Shown here: positions 8,043 through 17,526 of the stretch, one piece after another
Position numbering within the stretch: the stretch's first letter is position 1
Layout of the letters: every line of letters starts with the position of its first letter
Source: Streptomyces scopuliridis RB72
GTDB lineage: Bacteria; Actinomycetota; Actinomycetes; Streptomycetales; Streptomycetaceae
DNA: 64,000 bases
Reading direction: 5' to 3'
Assembly: GCF_000718095.1 (NCBI RefSeq)
Contig: NZ_JOEI01000008.1
Coordinates: 1 to 64,000, forward strand
Made by a program: the position numbers and the translations under genes
The notes under the pieces: generated by a model
Databases searched by the model: none
What the model was told of the DNA's origin: nothing
The model's input: only the letters and a program-made list of their open reading frames with translations

Positions 8043-8495
8043 ATGGGCAAGGGTGGCTTCGCAGCCCTTGAGGCGGTCGGGATGGTGATCACGGCCCTGG
8101 CCGTCCAAACGGTGATCCGCGGTCCGCTCGACCAAGACTCCGAGCTGCTGTGGGGGATCTTCAACTGGGTCCCCGGCGGACTCGGGGGCCAGGTGATCCT
8201 CCTCGGATTCATCGCGCTCGTCGCGATGATGTCCGGTGGCTGGGCAGACATCCGCCGGGAAACCGGACAGCGAACGAGCCAGTGGTTCAGGGGGATTCCG
8301 CAGCCAAGAGACGGCCTGACGCCGTCCGGGACGACGCACTCGCTCCTACGACACCACCTGAAGAATACCGAGACACAGTCACGGGCGGAACGGATGGGCC
8401 CTGTCGCACGGTCTGGGACTGGTCCCCATGGTGGGACGCGGCCAGGCGATGGTGATGCCCTGTTCAACCACGGCACACAGCCGGGCCGTGTCTGA
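8043..8495 (+). CDS. Small hypothetical membrane protein
   Basis: About 150 residues from ATG 8043, which has GGAGAG 6 bases upstream; an in-frame upstream start at 8007 lacks such a site. The first 70 residues contain two hydrophobic helices (LEAVGMVITALAVQTVI and GGQVILLGFIALVAMMSGG). The remainder is polar and low in recognisable pattern and may be a frameshifted or non-conserved tail. No family is recognised. It is divergent from the histidine kinase, with a 190-base gap that could hold a promoter for each. Confidence 0.4.
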   Translation: MGKGGFAALEAVGMVITALAVQTVIRGPLDQDSELLWGIFNWVPGGLGGQVILLGFIALVAMMSGGWADIRRETGQRTSQWFRGIPQPRDGLTPSGTTHSLLRHHLKNTETQSRAERMGPVARSGTGPHGGTRPGDGDALFNHGTQPGRV

Positions 8496-8724
8496 CAGAT
8501 CCCTCCTGGCGCGTGACGCCCGGCACGCACGCTCGCCGCGTTGTCGGAGTCGCCCGAGTACGCCCGGTACGAGGGCGGTCCTCCGCCGTGCCATCGCACG
8601 CACCGGGGCCGCGAGCCCCGCCCTGCGGGTGGGTGGACGGCGCTATGTGTCAGACACGGCCTGGCGACGGGCGTTCCGAGCCCACGTTCCGGCGCTCCCG
8701 TGCGCCCCTACAGAAGGACATCAG

Positions 8725-10179
8725 ATGCGCAGAACCCTGTCCCTCGCCCTCGCCGCCACCGCGGTGGTGACGGCCGCCGCGATTCCTGGAGTGTCGGTGG
8801 CGGAGACGCCGGACACCGTGCGGTGGGGCCCGTGCCCTGAGGAGGCTGCCTCGCCCCGCCTTGAGTGCTCGACGCTCGAAGTCCCGCTGGACTACCGGGA
8901 TCCGGACGGCCGGCAGATCGAGATCGCGATCTCCCGGCTGGCGAGCGAGAAACCGTCGCAGCGCCGCGGCGTGCTGCTGACCAACCCGGGCGGCCCCGGC
9001 GCCGGGGGGCTCACATACCCGGCCCTTCTCGCCGCCTACGGGCTGCCGCAGGAGGTGCTGGACTCCTACGACGTGATCGGCTTCGACCCGCGCGGCGTCG
9101 GCCGCAGCACCCAGGTGACCTGCGATCTGACACCGGAGCAGCAGGCACGCCGTAACTTCCCGCCGTACGCGCACACCGCGGCCGATGTCGCCCGGGAGGC
9201 GGGGAACGCGCGGACAATCGCCAAGCAGTGCGCCACCTCGCGGACGGCGTCGATGCTGCCGCACACCACCACCGCGAACACCGCACGCGACATGGACCGG
9301 ATCCGGGCGGCGCTGGGCGAGCGGAAGCTCTCGTACCTCGGTTCCTCCTACGGCACCTACCTCGGTGCGGTGTACACGACGAAGTTCCCCAAGCGCAGCG
9401 ACCGGATCGTGCTCGACAGCAACCTGGGCCCCGGCGGCTATGACGTCACGGCCATGCGGATGTTCGCCCGCGGACTGGAGGAAGTGTTCCCGCAATTCGC
9501 GGCGTTCGCCGCCGCGCACCCCGAGTACGGTTTGGGCACCACACCGCAGCAGGTGACCGCGAAGTTCTTCGAGCTCGCGAAACGGCTGGAGGCGAAACCC
9601 GTACAGGGCATCGACGGGACATTGTTCCGCGGCATCACGTTCGACAGTCTCTACAGCGATGCGCTCATGCCCACGCTGGCCAAGACCTGGCAAGCACTCG
9701 ATACGGACCGGCCACTGCCGCCCAACCCGCCGCCGGCGAACGTAGAGAACTTGATGTCCTCACGCTTCGCGGTTATATGCGGTGATACGCGCTGGCCGGG
9801 GAAGGTCCGGGACTATCAGCGCAATGCTGCGGTCGACCGGCTGAAATACCCCATGCTGGGCGGATCCACGGCAAGCATCGGACCGTGCGCGTTCTGGCCG
9901 GACAAGCGGGTCGAGCCGCCGGTGCACATCGGTGACCGGGGCCCGTCGAACGTACTTATGGCGCAGAACGAGCGTGACCCGGGGACACCGCTGGCCGGCG
10001 CCCAGGAGCTGCGGCGGGCCTTTGGGAAACGGGCCACGATGGTGACGGCCGACCAGAGCGGGCACGGTGTCTATCCGTTCGGCCGCAACACGTGCGCGAA
10101 CGACGCGGTGACGGCATTCCTGACCACCGGGCAGCGCCCGGCGGAAGACCTCGCCTGCGCGGCCGAGCCGAACGAGTAA
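8725..10179 (+). CDS. Secreted alpha/beta hydrolase, tripeptidyl aminopeptidase family (S33)
   Basis: 484 residues. A Sec signal peptide spans about residues 1-27 (hydrophobic core, then VSVAET). The alpha/beta hydrolase triad is Ser in GSSYGTY, Asp in NERDPGTP and His in QSGHGVY; GGPGAGG forms the oxyanion region. The C-terminal TAP-like domain is typical of Streptomyces secreted tripeptidyl aminopeptidases (SlpD/SlpE/Tap type), which remove N-terminal tripeptides from extracellular proteins. ATG 8725 is chosen because AGAAGGA lies 7 bases upstream and the signal peptide starts there. A very strong hairpin terminator follows at 10251. Confidence 0.92.
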   Translation: MRRTLSLALAATAVVTAAAIPGVSVAETPDTVRWGPCPEEAASPRLECSTLEVPLDYRDPDGRQIEIAISRLASEKPSQRRGVLLTNPGGPGAGGLTYPALLAAYGLPQEVLDSYDVIGFDPRGVGRSTQVTCDLTPEQQARRNFPPYAHTAADVAREAGNARTIAKQCATSRTASMLPHTTTANTARDMDRIRAALGERKLSYLGSSYGTYLGAVYTTKFPKRSDRIVLDSNLGPGGYDVTAMRMFARGLEEVFPQFAAFAAAHPEYGLGTTPQQVTAKFFELAKRLEAKPVQGIDGTLFRGITFDSLYSDALMPTLAKTWQALDTDRPLPPNPPPANVENLMSSRFAVICGDTRWPGKVRDYQRNAAVDRLKYPMLGGSTASIGPCAFWPDKRVEPPVHIGDRGPSNVLMAQNERDPGTPLAGAQELRRAFGKRATMVTADQSGHGVYPFGRNTCANDAVTAFLTTGQRPAEDLACAAEPNE

Positions 10180-10250
10180 CGACAGTGGAGGGGCCTTGAC
10201 CTCGGAGCACTCTGCGGAACGGGGCCCCGGCGGCGGGAGCGAGCCAGGGC

Positions 10251-10294
10251 GTGTCCGCGAAGTGCCGCCCGGCCGGGCGGCACTTCGCGGACAC
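10251..10294 (+). terminator. Perfect 44-base palindromic terminator
   Basis: A perfect inverted repeat with 22-base arms (GTGTCCGCGAAGTGCCGC... and its complement) and no unpaired loop bases. It starts 72 bases after the peptidase stop codon. No T-run follows, as is common for Streptomyces terminators. It could act in both directions. Confidence 0.75.
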
Positions 10295-10429
10295 TGCCTG
10301 GAGCTGGTCGAGATCCACGGCGCAGACTTGGACGCCGCGGCGCTGTGGGCGGCGATCGAGGAGGTCGCGCCGCGGGAGGCGGTGATGGGCGCGGCCCGTC
10401 CGGGCCTGACCGGATAGAAGACAGGGCCT

Positions 10430-11368
10430 CGTTCAGCGCGGAGCGATACCCGTGTCCGTGGAACGGAACGCCTTGTCGAGGAGGCCCGCACCAGCGGCCC
10501 GCCAGCCGGCGGTCGAAGCGCAGCAGGAAGGGGGACTCGGCGCGCAACGCGTCGAGGTTCGCGTTTCCCGCCAGGCCGCCGTCGTCGGCGAGCGCTGACA
10601 ACTTTCCAAGGACCTCGTCGTGTGCCGGCAGCGTCGTCGGCAGACGGCTGTAGCCGATCGGTCGGCCGGCGGCCCGGGTCAGATGCTCGGCCAGGGCCTT
10701 GCCGGTGAGAGCGTCACCGGCGATCTCCACGGTGCGGCTGGCGTAGCGATCGGGTGAGCCGAAGACCGTGGCGACGATCCGGCCGATATCGCGTACCGCG
10801 ATGAACTGCATGGCCTGGTCGGGGCCTATCAGCATTGCCGTGTACCGGTCGACGAGGTGCGGGTTTCTCAGGGCGGTGGTGACTTCCATGCGTAGTCGTT
10901 CCAGGTAGGCCGTCTGGTGGGTGGTTGGTGCGTGGACGGGCAGGTCCTCTCGCAGGACGTCGTGGCGGCGCAGGTCGTCGGCGAGCCAGGACAGCAGCTG
11001 GGCGCCGGTGGTGGTCTGGATGCCGAAGGTGAGGTGGAGGGAGTGCTCGCCTTGGGAGGCGGCCACCGAGTGCCACCAGCCGCGGGGGAGGTAGAGCAGG
11101 TCACCTGGGCGCAGGACCAGCTCCGTGATCGGCTGTTCCGGCGGTGGCTCGGGCTCGTCGGTGTCCTTGTACATCGGGGCGGTGCGGGTGGGGCCGTACA
11201 GCTTCCAGCGTTTGGCTCCGTCGATCTGGAAGACGATCACATCGTGGTCGTCCCAGTGCACGCCGAAGCCCTCGCGGGCGGTCAATGAGGCGTACAGGTT
11301 GGTCTGCACTCCGGTGCGCAGCCAGTGCTCCAGCTCCATCGCGGCGCGGCCGACGGGCGGGTGGATCC
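10430..11368 (-). pseudogene. JmjC/cupin oxygenase fused to NmrA-like C-terminus (chimeric remnant)
   Basis: The minus-strand frame carries a JmjC-type cupin (about 11368-10836) with iron ligands HWD and a later His in RGWWHSVAA, and the signature DGAKRWKLYGP. It lacks the expected N-terminus. At about 10835 it continues in frame into the C-terminal part of an NmrA-like NAD(P)-binding protein (FIAVRDIGRIVATVF, VEIAGDALTGKALAEHL), itself lacking the N-terminal Rossmann motif. The frame stays open far past the expected end, even through the terminator palindrome. It looks like a deletion fusion of two genes next to an integrase scar. A short start at ATG 11339 could still yield a protein. Confidence 0.5.
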
Positions 11369-11370
11369 AC

Positions 11371-11736
11371 GTCAACCGGCAGGTGCGCCCGGTGGGGACG
11401 AAAGCTGTCTTCGCCCTGGCCGCTGTCGGCGTGATCCCTCCGCGCGAGCGCGGGGCCAAGTACCTCCAGGCGGCGCCCGAGGACGGCATGCACGCGCTGC
11501 GGCACGCGTACGCGTCGGTCCTGTCGGACGCGGGGGAGAGCATCAAGGCCCTTTCGGAGTACCTCGGGCACTCCGATCCCGGCTTCACCCTGCGTACGTA
11601 TACGCATCTGCTGCCGTCGAGCAAGACCCGGGCCCGCTCCGCGATCGACGCCGCGTTCGCCGACGAGCCGGAAGCGCAGGGCACAACCGGCCGCGAGTCC
11701 CTGCCCACGCGCCCTCAATGTGCCCTGGCCGCCTGA
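11371..11736 (+). pseudogene. Tyrosine integrase C-terminal remnant
   Basis: The plus-strand frame reads through HALRHAYASVLSDAGESIKA, then YLGHSDPGFTLRTYTHLLP: the HxxR box, the second active-site His and the nucleophile Tyr of tyrosine recombinases. Residues before VNRQVRPVG do not continue the family. The junction at about 11370 is where the opposite-strand JmjC remnant begins. It is probably the end of a truncated integrative element whose insertion or excision shaped this region. Confidence 0.6.
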
Positions 11737-11802
11737 CGGCCCCTCCACGGGCATGAAGAAGGCGGAGCCCGAGAGCCCCGCCCAGCCCCAAGAACCCTCA
11801 GG

Positions 11803-12234
11803 TCAGGGCCACACCAGGCAGTACGGCTGATGCCCCGCCTCATGCAGCCGATGGCTGAAGTCCTGCCATTCGTGCAGCAGTTGGTAGACGTTGTACGCGT
11901 CCCTCGGGCCGCCCCTGTCCGGGACCGTCGACCAGATGAAGGCCGCCGCGCCCACGGATTCCTCGCCGATGCCGCGCAGCGGGTCCACCACCGTCATCGG
12001 GAGTTTGACCACCGCGTAATCGGGATGCAGCACGACCAGTTCGAGCGGCGGCACTTTGTACAGGGGCATGCCCTGAATGCCCGTGAGGACCATCGCCGCT
12101 ATCGTCTCGGGCTTGATCTTCGTGAACATGCCGTTCATGCCGAGCTCATCGCCGCCCAGCTCCTCCGGGCGCATGGAAATGGGCACACGAGCGGCCGTGG
12201 CTCCGTCGGGCGCGCCGAAGTATTTGTAGGTCAC
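11803..12234 (-). CDS. Conserved actinobacterial protein of unknown function upstream of hemL
   Basis: 143 residues from GTG 12234 (reads VTYKYFGAPDGATAARVPIS). A longer in-frame extension exists but is arginine-rich and not protein-like. Sequence conservation in Streptomyces is remembered for this neighbour of hemL; no catalytic motif is seen and there is no membrane segment or signal. Codon use is typical of core genes. It is divergent from hemL with a 260-base gap, so the two may share regulatory sequence. Confidence 0.7.
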   Translation of the reverse strand: MTYKYFGAPDGATAARVPISMRPEELGGDELGMNGMFTKIKPETIAAMVLTGIQGMPLYKVPPLELVVLHPDYAVVKLPMTVVDPLRGIGEESVGAAAFIWSTVPDRGGPRDAYNVYQLLHEWQDFSHRLHEAGHQPYCLVWP

Positions 12235-12494
12235 CCCCACCCGGCCACCACTCCTGCTTTCCGGCGTTCCTGGAGGTTGCTCCCGCGCCTCACGTTCGCG
12301 CCGTCGATGCTTTCCACGCCGGGCAGGCTCGGGACCGAGGTCGTCGGTTCCCTCGCCCAGTCCGCCACCGCGATGCATATCTCCACCCGACCACTCGCAG
12401 CCATGGCCGCGCAACCCGATCATCGTGACAGTGACCTCCCCCACGAACGTCCGGTGAAACACCTGTCCGCAAGAACGTCCGAGCCTCTGACACC

Positions 12495-13871
12495 ATGGAT
12501 TCCGTGAGCTTCCCCTATGACGCCCCAGTTTCGCAGACGCTTTTCGACCGCGCGGCCCTCGTGACGCCCGGCGGCGTGAACTCTCCCGTCCGTGCCTTCC
12601 GCGCGGTGGGCGGTACGCCCCGGTTCATGGTGTCCGGTAACGGTCCATACCTCATCGATGCGGACGGCCGTGAATATGTCGACCTCGTATGTTCTTGGGG
12701 GCCGATGATTCTCGGACATTCCCATCCGGAGGTCATCGAAGCGGTCCAGGCCGCCGTCGCCCGCGGTACGTCCTTCGGTACGCCCGGTGAGGGCGAGGTG
12801 GCGCTCGCCGAGGAGATCGTGGCCCGGGTCGGGCCCGTCGAGCAGGTACGGCTCGTGTCGTCCGGGACCGAGGCGACCATGTCCGCCATCCGGCTCGCCC
12901 GCGGATTCACCGGGCGCGCCAAGGTCGTGAAATTCGCCGGGTGCTACCACGGGCATGTCGACGCGCTGCTCGCCGCGGCGGGCTCCGGGGTCGCGACCCT
13001 CGGGCTGCCCGACACCCCCGGGGTGACCGGCGCGCAGGCCGGGGACACCATCGTCCTGCCGTACAACGATCTTGACGCCGTGCGCCGGGCGTTCGCCGCG
13101 CACCCCGGCGAGATCGCCTGTGTGATCACCGAGGCGTCGCCCGGCAACATGGGCGTCGTACCGCCCCGGGACGGGTTCAACGCCGGGCTCAAGGAGCTCT
13201 GCGCCGCCGATGGCGCGCTGTACATCTCGGACGAGGTGATGACCGGGTTCCGTACGTCGAAGGCCGGCTGGTACGGCGTCGACGGTGTCGCGCCCGACCT
13301 GATGACCTTCGGCAAGGTCATGGGCGGCGGCTTCCCGGCCGCCGCGTTCGGCGGGCGCGCCGATGTCATGGGACGGCTCGCCCCGGCGGGCCCCGTCTAC
13401 CAGGCGGGCACGCTCTCCGGGAACCCGGTCGCCACCGCCGCGGGCCTCGCGCAGCTGCGGCTGCTCGACGACGCGGCGTACGCGAAGATCGACGCCGTCT
13501 CGCGGCAGATCCAGGGGCTGGTGACGGAGGCGCTCGGCAAGGAGGGCGTCGCCCACCGCGTGCAGACGGCGAGCAATATGTTCTCCGTCTTCTTCACGGC
13601 CGACGAGGTCCACGACTACGAGGGCGCCAAGAAGCAGGAGTCGTTCCGCTTCACCCCCTTCTTCCACTCGCTGCTGGCCGACGGTGTCTATCTGCCGCCG
13701 TCCTCCTTCGAGTCCTGGTTCGTCTCCACCGCCCACGACGATCGAGCGATCGAGCGGATCGCCGCCGCACTGCCGGCCGCCGCCCGCGCCGCCGCAGAAG
13801 CGACCGCCCCCGAGCCCGACCGGCTCAAGCCCACCGCCCCCGAACCCACCGACCCGGAGAGCGCCGCATGA
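12495..13871 (+). CDS. hemL: Glutamate-1-semialdehyde 2,1-aminomutase
   Basis: 458 residues, fold-type I PLP enzyme that converts glutamate-1-semialdehyde to 5-aminolevulinate, the second dedicated step of C5 tetrapyrrole synthesis. The PLP lysine is Lys274 in [11 protein letters not shown], with Asp247 in SDEVMTGFR, and YHGHVDALL is typical. The C-terminus carries a Pro/Ala/Glu-rich extension of about 30 residues. It overlaps the next gene by 4 bases (ATGA). Heme made from this pathway feeds the cytochrome c maturation genes nearby. Confidence 0.96.
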   Translation: MDSVSFPYDAPVSQTLFDRAALVTPGGVNSPVRAFRAVGGTPRFMVSGNGPYLIDADGREYVDLVCSWGPMILGHSHPEVIEAVQAAVARGTSFGTPGEGEVALAEEIVARVGPVEQVRLVSSGTEATMSAIRLARGFTGRAKVVKFAGCYHGHVDALLAAAGSGVATLGLPDTPGVTGAQAGDTIVLPYNDLDAVRRAFAAHPGEIACVITEASPGNMGVVPPRDGFNAGLKELCAADGALYISDEVMTGFRTSKAGWYGVDGVAPDLMTFGKVMGGGFPAAAFGGRADVMGRLAPAGPVYQAGTLSGNPVATAAGLAQLRLLDDAAYAKIDAVSRQIQGLVTEALGKEGVAHRVQTASNMFSVFFTADEVHDYEGAKKQESFRFTPFFHSLLADGVYLPPSSFESWFVSTAHDDRAIERIAAALPAAARAAAEATAPEPDRLKPTAPEPTDPESAA

Positions 13872-14551
13872 GCACGAGCGAAGAGATCACCGTCGTCCAT
13901 CTCATGCGCCACGGCGAAGTGCACAACCCGGACGGTGTCCTGTACGGCCGACGCCCCGGCTACCACCTCTCCGAGCTGGGCAGGCAGATGGCCGACCGGG
14001 TCGCCGAGCACCTCGCGGACCGTGACATCACTCACGTCGTCGCCTCCCCCCTGGAGCGCGCCCAGGAGACCGCGGCCCCCGTCGCCAAGAGCCACGGCCT
14101 GACCCTCGACACCGACGACCGGCTGATCGAGGCCGCGAACGTCTTCGAGGGCAAGACCTTCGGGGTCGGTGACGGCGCGCTGCGCAAGCCCGCCAACTGG
14201 AGACACCTCACCAACCCGTTCCGGCCCTCCTGGGGCGAGCCGTATATCGACCAGGTCGTACGGATGATGGGCGCCCTGAACGCCGCGCGCGACGCGGCCC
14301 GCGGGCACGAGGCGGTCTGCGTCAGCCATCAGCTGCCGATCTGGATCGTGCGGAGCTTCGTCGAGCGGCGCCGGCTGTGGCACGACCCGCGTCGGCGGCA
14401 GTGCACGCTCGCGTCCCTGACCAGCTTCACCTATCAGGGCGACAAGATCGTCTCTGTCGGCTACTCCGAGCCGGCCCGTGATCTCGTACCGGCCCATCTG
14501 CTCCCCGGCGCCCGGCCGGTCAAGGGCGGCGCCAAGGCCTTCGGGGCCTGA
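13868..14551 (+). CDS. Histidine phosphatase (phosphoglycerate mutase-like) family protein
   Basis: 227 residues. The phosphohistidine motif LMRHGE (His15), Arg in SPLERAQET and the second His in CVSHQLP define the branch-1 histidine phosphatase fold. It is more likely a small-molecule or protein phosphatase than glycolytic mutase. Translationally coupled to hemL by an ATGA overlap, so it is co-expressed with tetrapyrrole synthesis; the substrate is unknown. Confidence 0.88.
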   Translation: MSTSEEITVVHLMRHGEVHNPDGVLYGRRPGYHLSELGRQMADRVAEHLADRDITHVVASPLERAQETAAPVAKSHGLTLDTDDRLIEAANVFEGKTFGVGDGALRKPANWRHLTNPFRPSWGEPYIDQVVRMMGALNAARDAARGHEAVCVSHQLPIWIVRSFVERRRLWHDPRRRQCTLASLTSFTYQGDKIVSVGYSEPARDLVPAHLLPGARPVKGGAKAFGA

Positions 14552-14576
14552 ACGCCGCAGACCCGCTGATCACTTC

Positions 14577-14622
14577 TGTCATATCTGCCGCTACATCAGC
14601 AAAGATCAGTAAAGATATGACA
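14577..14622. promoter_or_regulatory. AT-rich inverted repeat upstream of lipoprotein gene
   Basis: Perfect 10-base arms TGTCATATCT (14577-14586) and AGATATGACA (14613-14622) are separated by 26 bases. The arms are AT-rich against a very GC-rich background, which argues against a simple terminator. It may be an operator pair for the gene at 14722 or a weak terminator after the phosphatase. Confidence 0.4.
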
Positions 14623-14721
14623 AGTACGGGAACCTCCGCGTTCGTCACCTCATCTCTCGTGTTGCCGCTTGTAAGACTTTTATAGGCGGCATACGTACAG
14701 ACGAGCGCGGATGGGAACTGT

Positions 14722-15972
14722 ATGCGCGACATCAGCCGAAGGAGTCTGCTCGGAGCGGGTATTGGAGCCGCCGCCGCGATCGGGATCGCGGGCTGCTCCA
14801 CCGGCGGGAGCGGCACGGTCCGGCACACGGAGGTGGGCAAGGGCGGTGGTGAGAGCGGAGGCGCGACGGGCAGTGCCAGCCCCCTCGGTAAGGAGGTCCG
14901 GCTCATAGGGGACGGTTCCACTTCCGACACGGGAAAGCAGCCGCGCCAGCCGCCCGCCCCGGTCCCCCTGGAGCCCGGCCAGACCCCGCCGCAGTTCGTG
15001 ATCTTCTCCTGGGACGGGGCCGGCGAGGTCGGCAACGGGCTCTTCCCGCGCTTTCTGGAACTCGCCAGGAACCACGACGCGGCGATGACCTTCTTCCTCT
15101 CCGGTCTCTATCTGCTCCCGGAGTCGAAGAAGACGCTCTACCGCCCGCCGAACAACCCCGTCGGCGCCTCCGACATCGGCTATCTCACCGACGCCCATAT
15201 CAAGGACACGCTCAAGAACGTCCGCCAGGCGTGGCTGGACGGTCATGAGATCGGTACGCACTTCAACGGGCACTTCTGCGCCGGCTCCGGCACCGTCGGC
15301 GACTGGACCCCGCAGCAGTGGCGCAGCGAGATCGACCAGGCTGTGTCCTTCGTCACCGAGTGGCGTACGAACAGCGGCTGGACGGATCTCGATCCGCTGC
15401 CCTTCGACTACCGCAAGGAACTGATCGGCGGCCGTACGCCCTGTCTGCTCGGCCAGGAGAATCTGCTGCCGACGGCGAAGAAGCTGGGCTGGCGTTACGA
15501 CGCGAGTTCGCCCGGCGGTACGCAGCGATGGCCGGACAAGAAGCTCGGTATCTGGGATTTCCCGCTCCAGCAAGTGCCGTTCCCAGGGCACGGCTTTGAG
15601 GTCCTTTCCATGGACTACAACATCCTCGCCAATCAGTCGAAGAATTCGACGAACGGCATGACCTCGCGTTACGCGGAGTGGCGCACGCAGGCCACCGACG
15701 CGTATCTCGGCGGTTTCCGGCGGGCGTACGAGTCGAATCGCGCGCCGTTCTTCATCGGCAACCACTTCGAGCAGTGGAACGGCGGGATCTATATGGACGC
15801 CGTCGAGGAGGCGCTGAAGGGGATGGCGGGCAAGAAGGACGTACGGCTCGTCTCGTTCCGGCAGTTCACCGACTGGCTCGACGTGCAGGACCCCGCCGTA
15901 CTCGACAAGCTCCGCACCCTGGAGGTCGGCCAGACCCCCGCCGGCGGCTGGAACACATTCTTCAAAGCCTGA
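14722..15972 (+). CDS. Secreted lipoprotein, polysaccharide deacetylase-like
   Basis: 416 residues. The N-terminus has RRSLLGAGIG (twin-arginine-like) and a lipobox IAGC (Cys27), so it is probably a Tat-exported lipoprotein. The mature part begins with a Gly/Ser linker, then a NodB-like region with FSWDGAGE and HEIGTHFNGHFC, which could hold a metal-binding Asp and His-x3-His. The family is conserved in Streptomyces but its substrate is not established. The stop codon lies at the start of a tandem repeat (15970-16027). Confidence 0.75.
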   Translation: MRDISRRSLLGAGIGAAAAIGIAGCSTGGSGTVRHTEVGKGGGESGGATGSASPLGKEVRLIGDGSTSDTGKQPRQPPAPVPLEPGQTPPQFVIFSWDGAGEVGNGLFPRFLELARNHDAAMTFFLSGLYLLPESKKTLYRPPNNPVGASDIGYLTDAHIKDTLKNVRQAWLDGHEIGTHFNGHFCAGSGTVGDWTPQQWRSEIDQAVSFVTEWRTNSGWTDLDPLPFDYRKELIGGRTPCLLGQENLLPTAKKLGWRYDASSPGGTQRWPDKKLGIWDFPLQQVPFPGHGFEVLSMDYNILANQSKNSTNGMTSRYAEWRTQATDAYLGGFRRAYESNRAPFFIGNHFEQWNGGIYMDAVEEALKGMAGKKDVRLVSFRQFTDWLDVQDPAVLDKLRTLEVGQTPAGGWNTFFKA

Positions 15973-16027
15973 GAAGGTCTGAGAAGGCATGGGAAGGGTT
16001 TGAGAAGGCATGGCAAGGGTTTGAGGA
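15970..16027 (+). repeat. Tandem 21-base repeat beginning at the lipoprotein stop codon
   Basis: Two full 21-base units (15980-16000 and 16001-16021), each starting TGAGAAGGCATGG and differing by one base, are flanked by partial units at 15970-15979 and 16022-16027. The first partial unit contains the gene's TGA stop. Comparable stop-codon repeats occur at 36946 and 38931. Confidence 0.8.
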
Positions 16028-16117
16028 GGCCCCCGGCTGCCGCCCGGCCCGTGCACGGCTCTTTACAACGGGCTTTACGGGCAGCCAGGGGGGTGCGCAA
16101 GATCCCTGAAACGCCCA

Positions 16118-16133
16118 TGCGAAACTTTTCACA
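16118..16133 (+). promoter_or_regulatory. Candidate Rex operator overlapping the resA start
   Basis: TGCGAAACTTTTCACA matches the Streptomyces Rex consensus TGTGAACNNNTTCACA at all but two defined positions. Its last base is the A of the resA start codon. Rex is an NADH/NAD+-sensing repressor of respiratory genes. A site this late could block transcript elongation or initiation of a leaderless-type transcript. Confidence 0.5.
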
Positions 16134-16753
16134 TGAACTCAGGCCGCGCTCCCCGACGCCGCTCCGAGCGACGATTCCGCGCCCTCCCACCGGTTGTCGT
16201 CGGCGTGGCGGCACTGACGCTCTCGGCCTGCGGGGGCGGCGGCAAGTCCGGCGGCGGCGGTGACACCAACTTCGTCACGAACACCGGTGGCATCTCCTCC
16301 GTCGCGCCGGCCGACCGCAAGCCCGCCAACCAGCTCTCCGGCGAGACCCTGGACGGCGAGCAGCTCGACGTCGCCGATCTCAAGGGCAAGATCGTCGTGA
16401 TGAACGTCTGGGGATCGTGGTGCCCGCCCTGCCGCGCCGAGGCCCCGCACTTCGCGAAGGTCGCCAAGGAGACCGAGTCGAAGGGCGTGGCGTTCGTCGG
16501 GATCAACACCCGGGACCCCAACAAGGGCCCGGCGCTCGCGTTCGAGAAGGACTACGGCGTCCCGTACCCGAGTCTCTACGACCCGGCGGGCAAGCTCATC
16601 GTCAACGGCTTCCCCAAGGGAAGTCTCAACCCGCAGTCCATCCCCTCCACGATCGTGCTCGACCGGGACGGGAAGATCGCGGCCCGCGCGCTGCTGGCGC
16701 TCGACGCGGAGAAGCTGCGCAAGATGATCGACCCGCTGATCGCGGAGAAGTGA
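16133..16753 (+). CDS. resA: Thioredoxin-like thiol:disulfide reductase for cytochrome c maturation (ResA/TlpA type)
   Basis: 206 residues. Lipobox LSAC (Cys33) anchors it outside the membrane. A TlpA/ResA thioredoxin fold follows, with active site WCPPC (Cys97, Cys100) and a cis-Pro loop near IPSTIV. It reduces apocytochrome c haem-binding cysteines using electrons from CcdA, encoded next. First gene of resA-ccdA-resB-ccsA (gaps of 4 bases or overlaps), preceded by a candidate Rex site. Confidence 0.92.
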   Translation: MNSGRAPRRRSERRFRALPPVVVGVAALTLSACGGGGKSGGGGDTNFVTNTGGISSVAPADRKPANQLSGETLDGEQLDVADLKGKIVVMNVWGSWCPPCRAEAPHFAKVAKETESKGVAFVGINTRDPNKGPALAFEKDYGVPYPSLYDPAGKLIVNGFPKGSLNPQSIPSTIVLDRDGKIAARALLALDAEKLRKMIDPLIAEK

Positions 16754-16757
16754 TCCC

Positions 16758-17522
16758 GTGCAGGTTCTCGCCGCGACCCCCGGCATGAATGAGACGGTCT
16801 ACAGCGGAGCGCTGCTGCTCGCGCTGCCGATCGCCCTGCTGGGCGGGCTCGTCTCCTTCTTCTCGCCGTGCGTGCTGCCGCTCGTACCGGGCTATCTCTC
16901 GTATGTCACCGGAGTCAGCGGCACGGATCTGGCGGACGCCAGACGGGGCCGGATGGTCGTCGGCGCCTCGCTCTTCGTCGTCGGCTTCACCGCGGTCTTC
17001 GTCTCGGGCGGGGCGCTCTTCGGCTTCGTCGGCGGGACGCTCCAGGACCACCGCGCCGTGCTCTCCAAGGTGCTCGGCGTCCTGATGGTCCTCATGGGCG
17101 TGTTCTTCATGGGGATGATGCCCTGGCTCACCCAGCGCGAATTCCGCTTCCACAAGCGCCCGGTGACCGGCCTCGCGGGCGCGCCGGTGCTCGGCGCGCT
17201 CTTCGGGATCGGCTGGACGCCCTGTCTCGGGCCGACCATCTCCGCGGTGAACACCCTCGCCTTCGAGCAGGCGAGCGCGGGCCGGGGGGCCATACTGACC
17301 GTCGCGTACTGCCTCGGTCTCGGTCTGCCGTTCGTGCTCGCGGCGGTGGCGTTCCGCAAGGCGCTCGGGGCGTTCGGCTGGATCAAGCGCCATTACGTAT
17401 GGGTGATGCGCATCGGCGGCGCGATGATGATCCTGACCGGTCTGGCGCTGCTGACCGGCGCGTGGGACAGCATCGTGCAGGACATGCAGACCTGGTCCGA
17501 CGGTTTCACGGTGGGGATCTAG
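16758..17522 (+). CDS. ccdA: Cytochrome c biogenesis protein CcdA
   Basis: 254 residues, six predicted membrane helices. The paired redox cysteines lie in FFSPCVLPL (Cys38) and GIGWTPCLGP, the CcdA hallmark. It moves reducing equivalents from cytoplasmic thioredoxin across the membrane to ResA. GTG 16758 start, 4 bases after resA. Confidence 0.94.
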   Translation: MQVLAATPGMNETVYSGALLLALPIALLGGLVSFFSPCVLPLVPGYLSYVTGVSGTDLADARRGRMVVGASLFVVGFTAVFVSGGALFGFVGGTLQDHRAVLSKVLGVLMVLMGVFFMGMMPWLTQREFRFHKRPVTGLAGAPVLGALFGIGWTPCLGPTISAVNTLAFEQASAGRGAILTVAYCLGLGLPFVLAAVAFRKALGAFGWIKRHYVWVMRIGGAMMILTGLALLTGAWDSIVQDMQTWSDGFTVGI

Positions 17523-17526
17523 TTCC

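Noticed and set aside
7887..8339. 150-codon minus-strand frame opposite the small membrane protein
   Set aside because: Shadow composition; the plus-strand frame has a ribosome site and hydrophobic helices.
10196..10417. 73-codon frame from TTG running through the 44-base terminator palindrome
   Set aside because: Its first half is the palindrome itself; the last 39 codons might be a transposase fragment but cannot be assigned.
12420..13736. 438-codon open frame antisense to hemL
   Set aside because: Arg/Gly/Asp-rich shadow frame caused by high-GC third positions; no domain, and hemL is certain.
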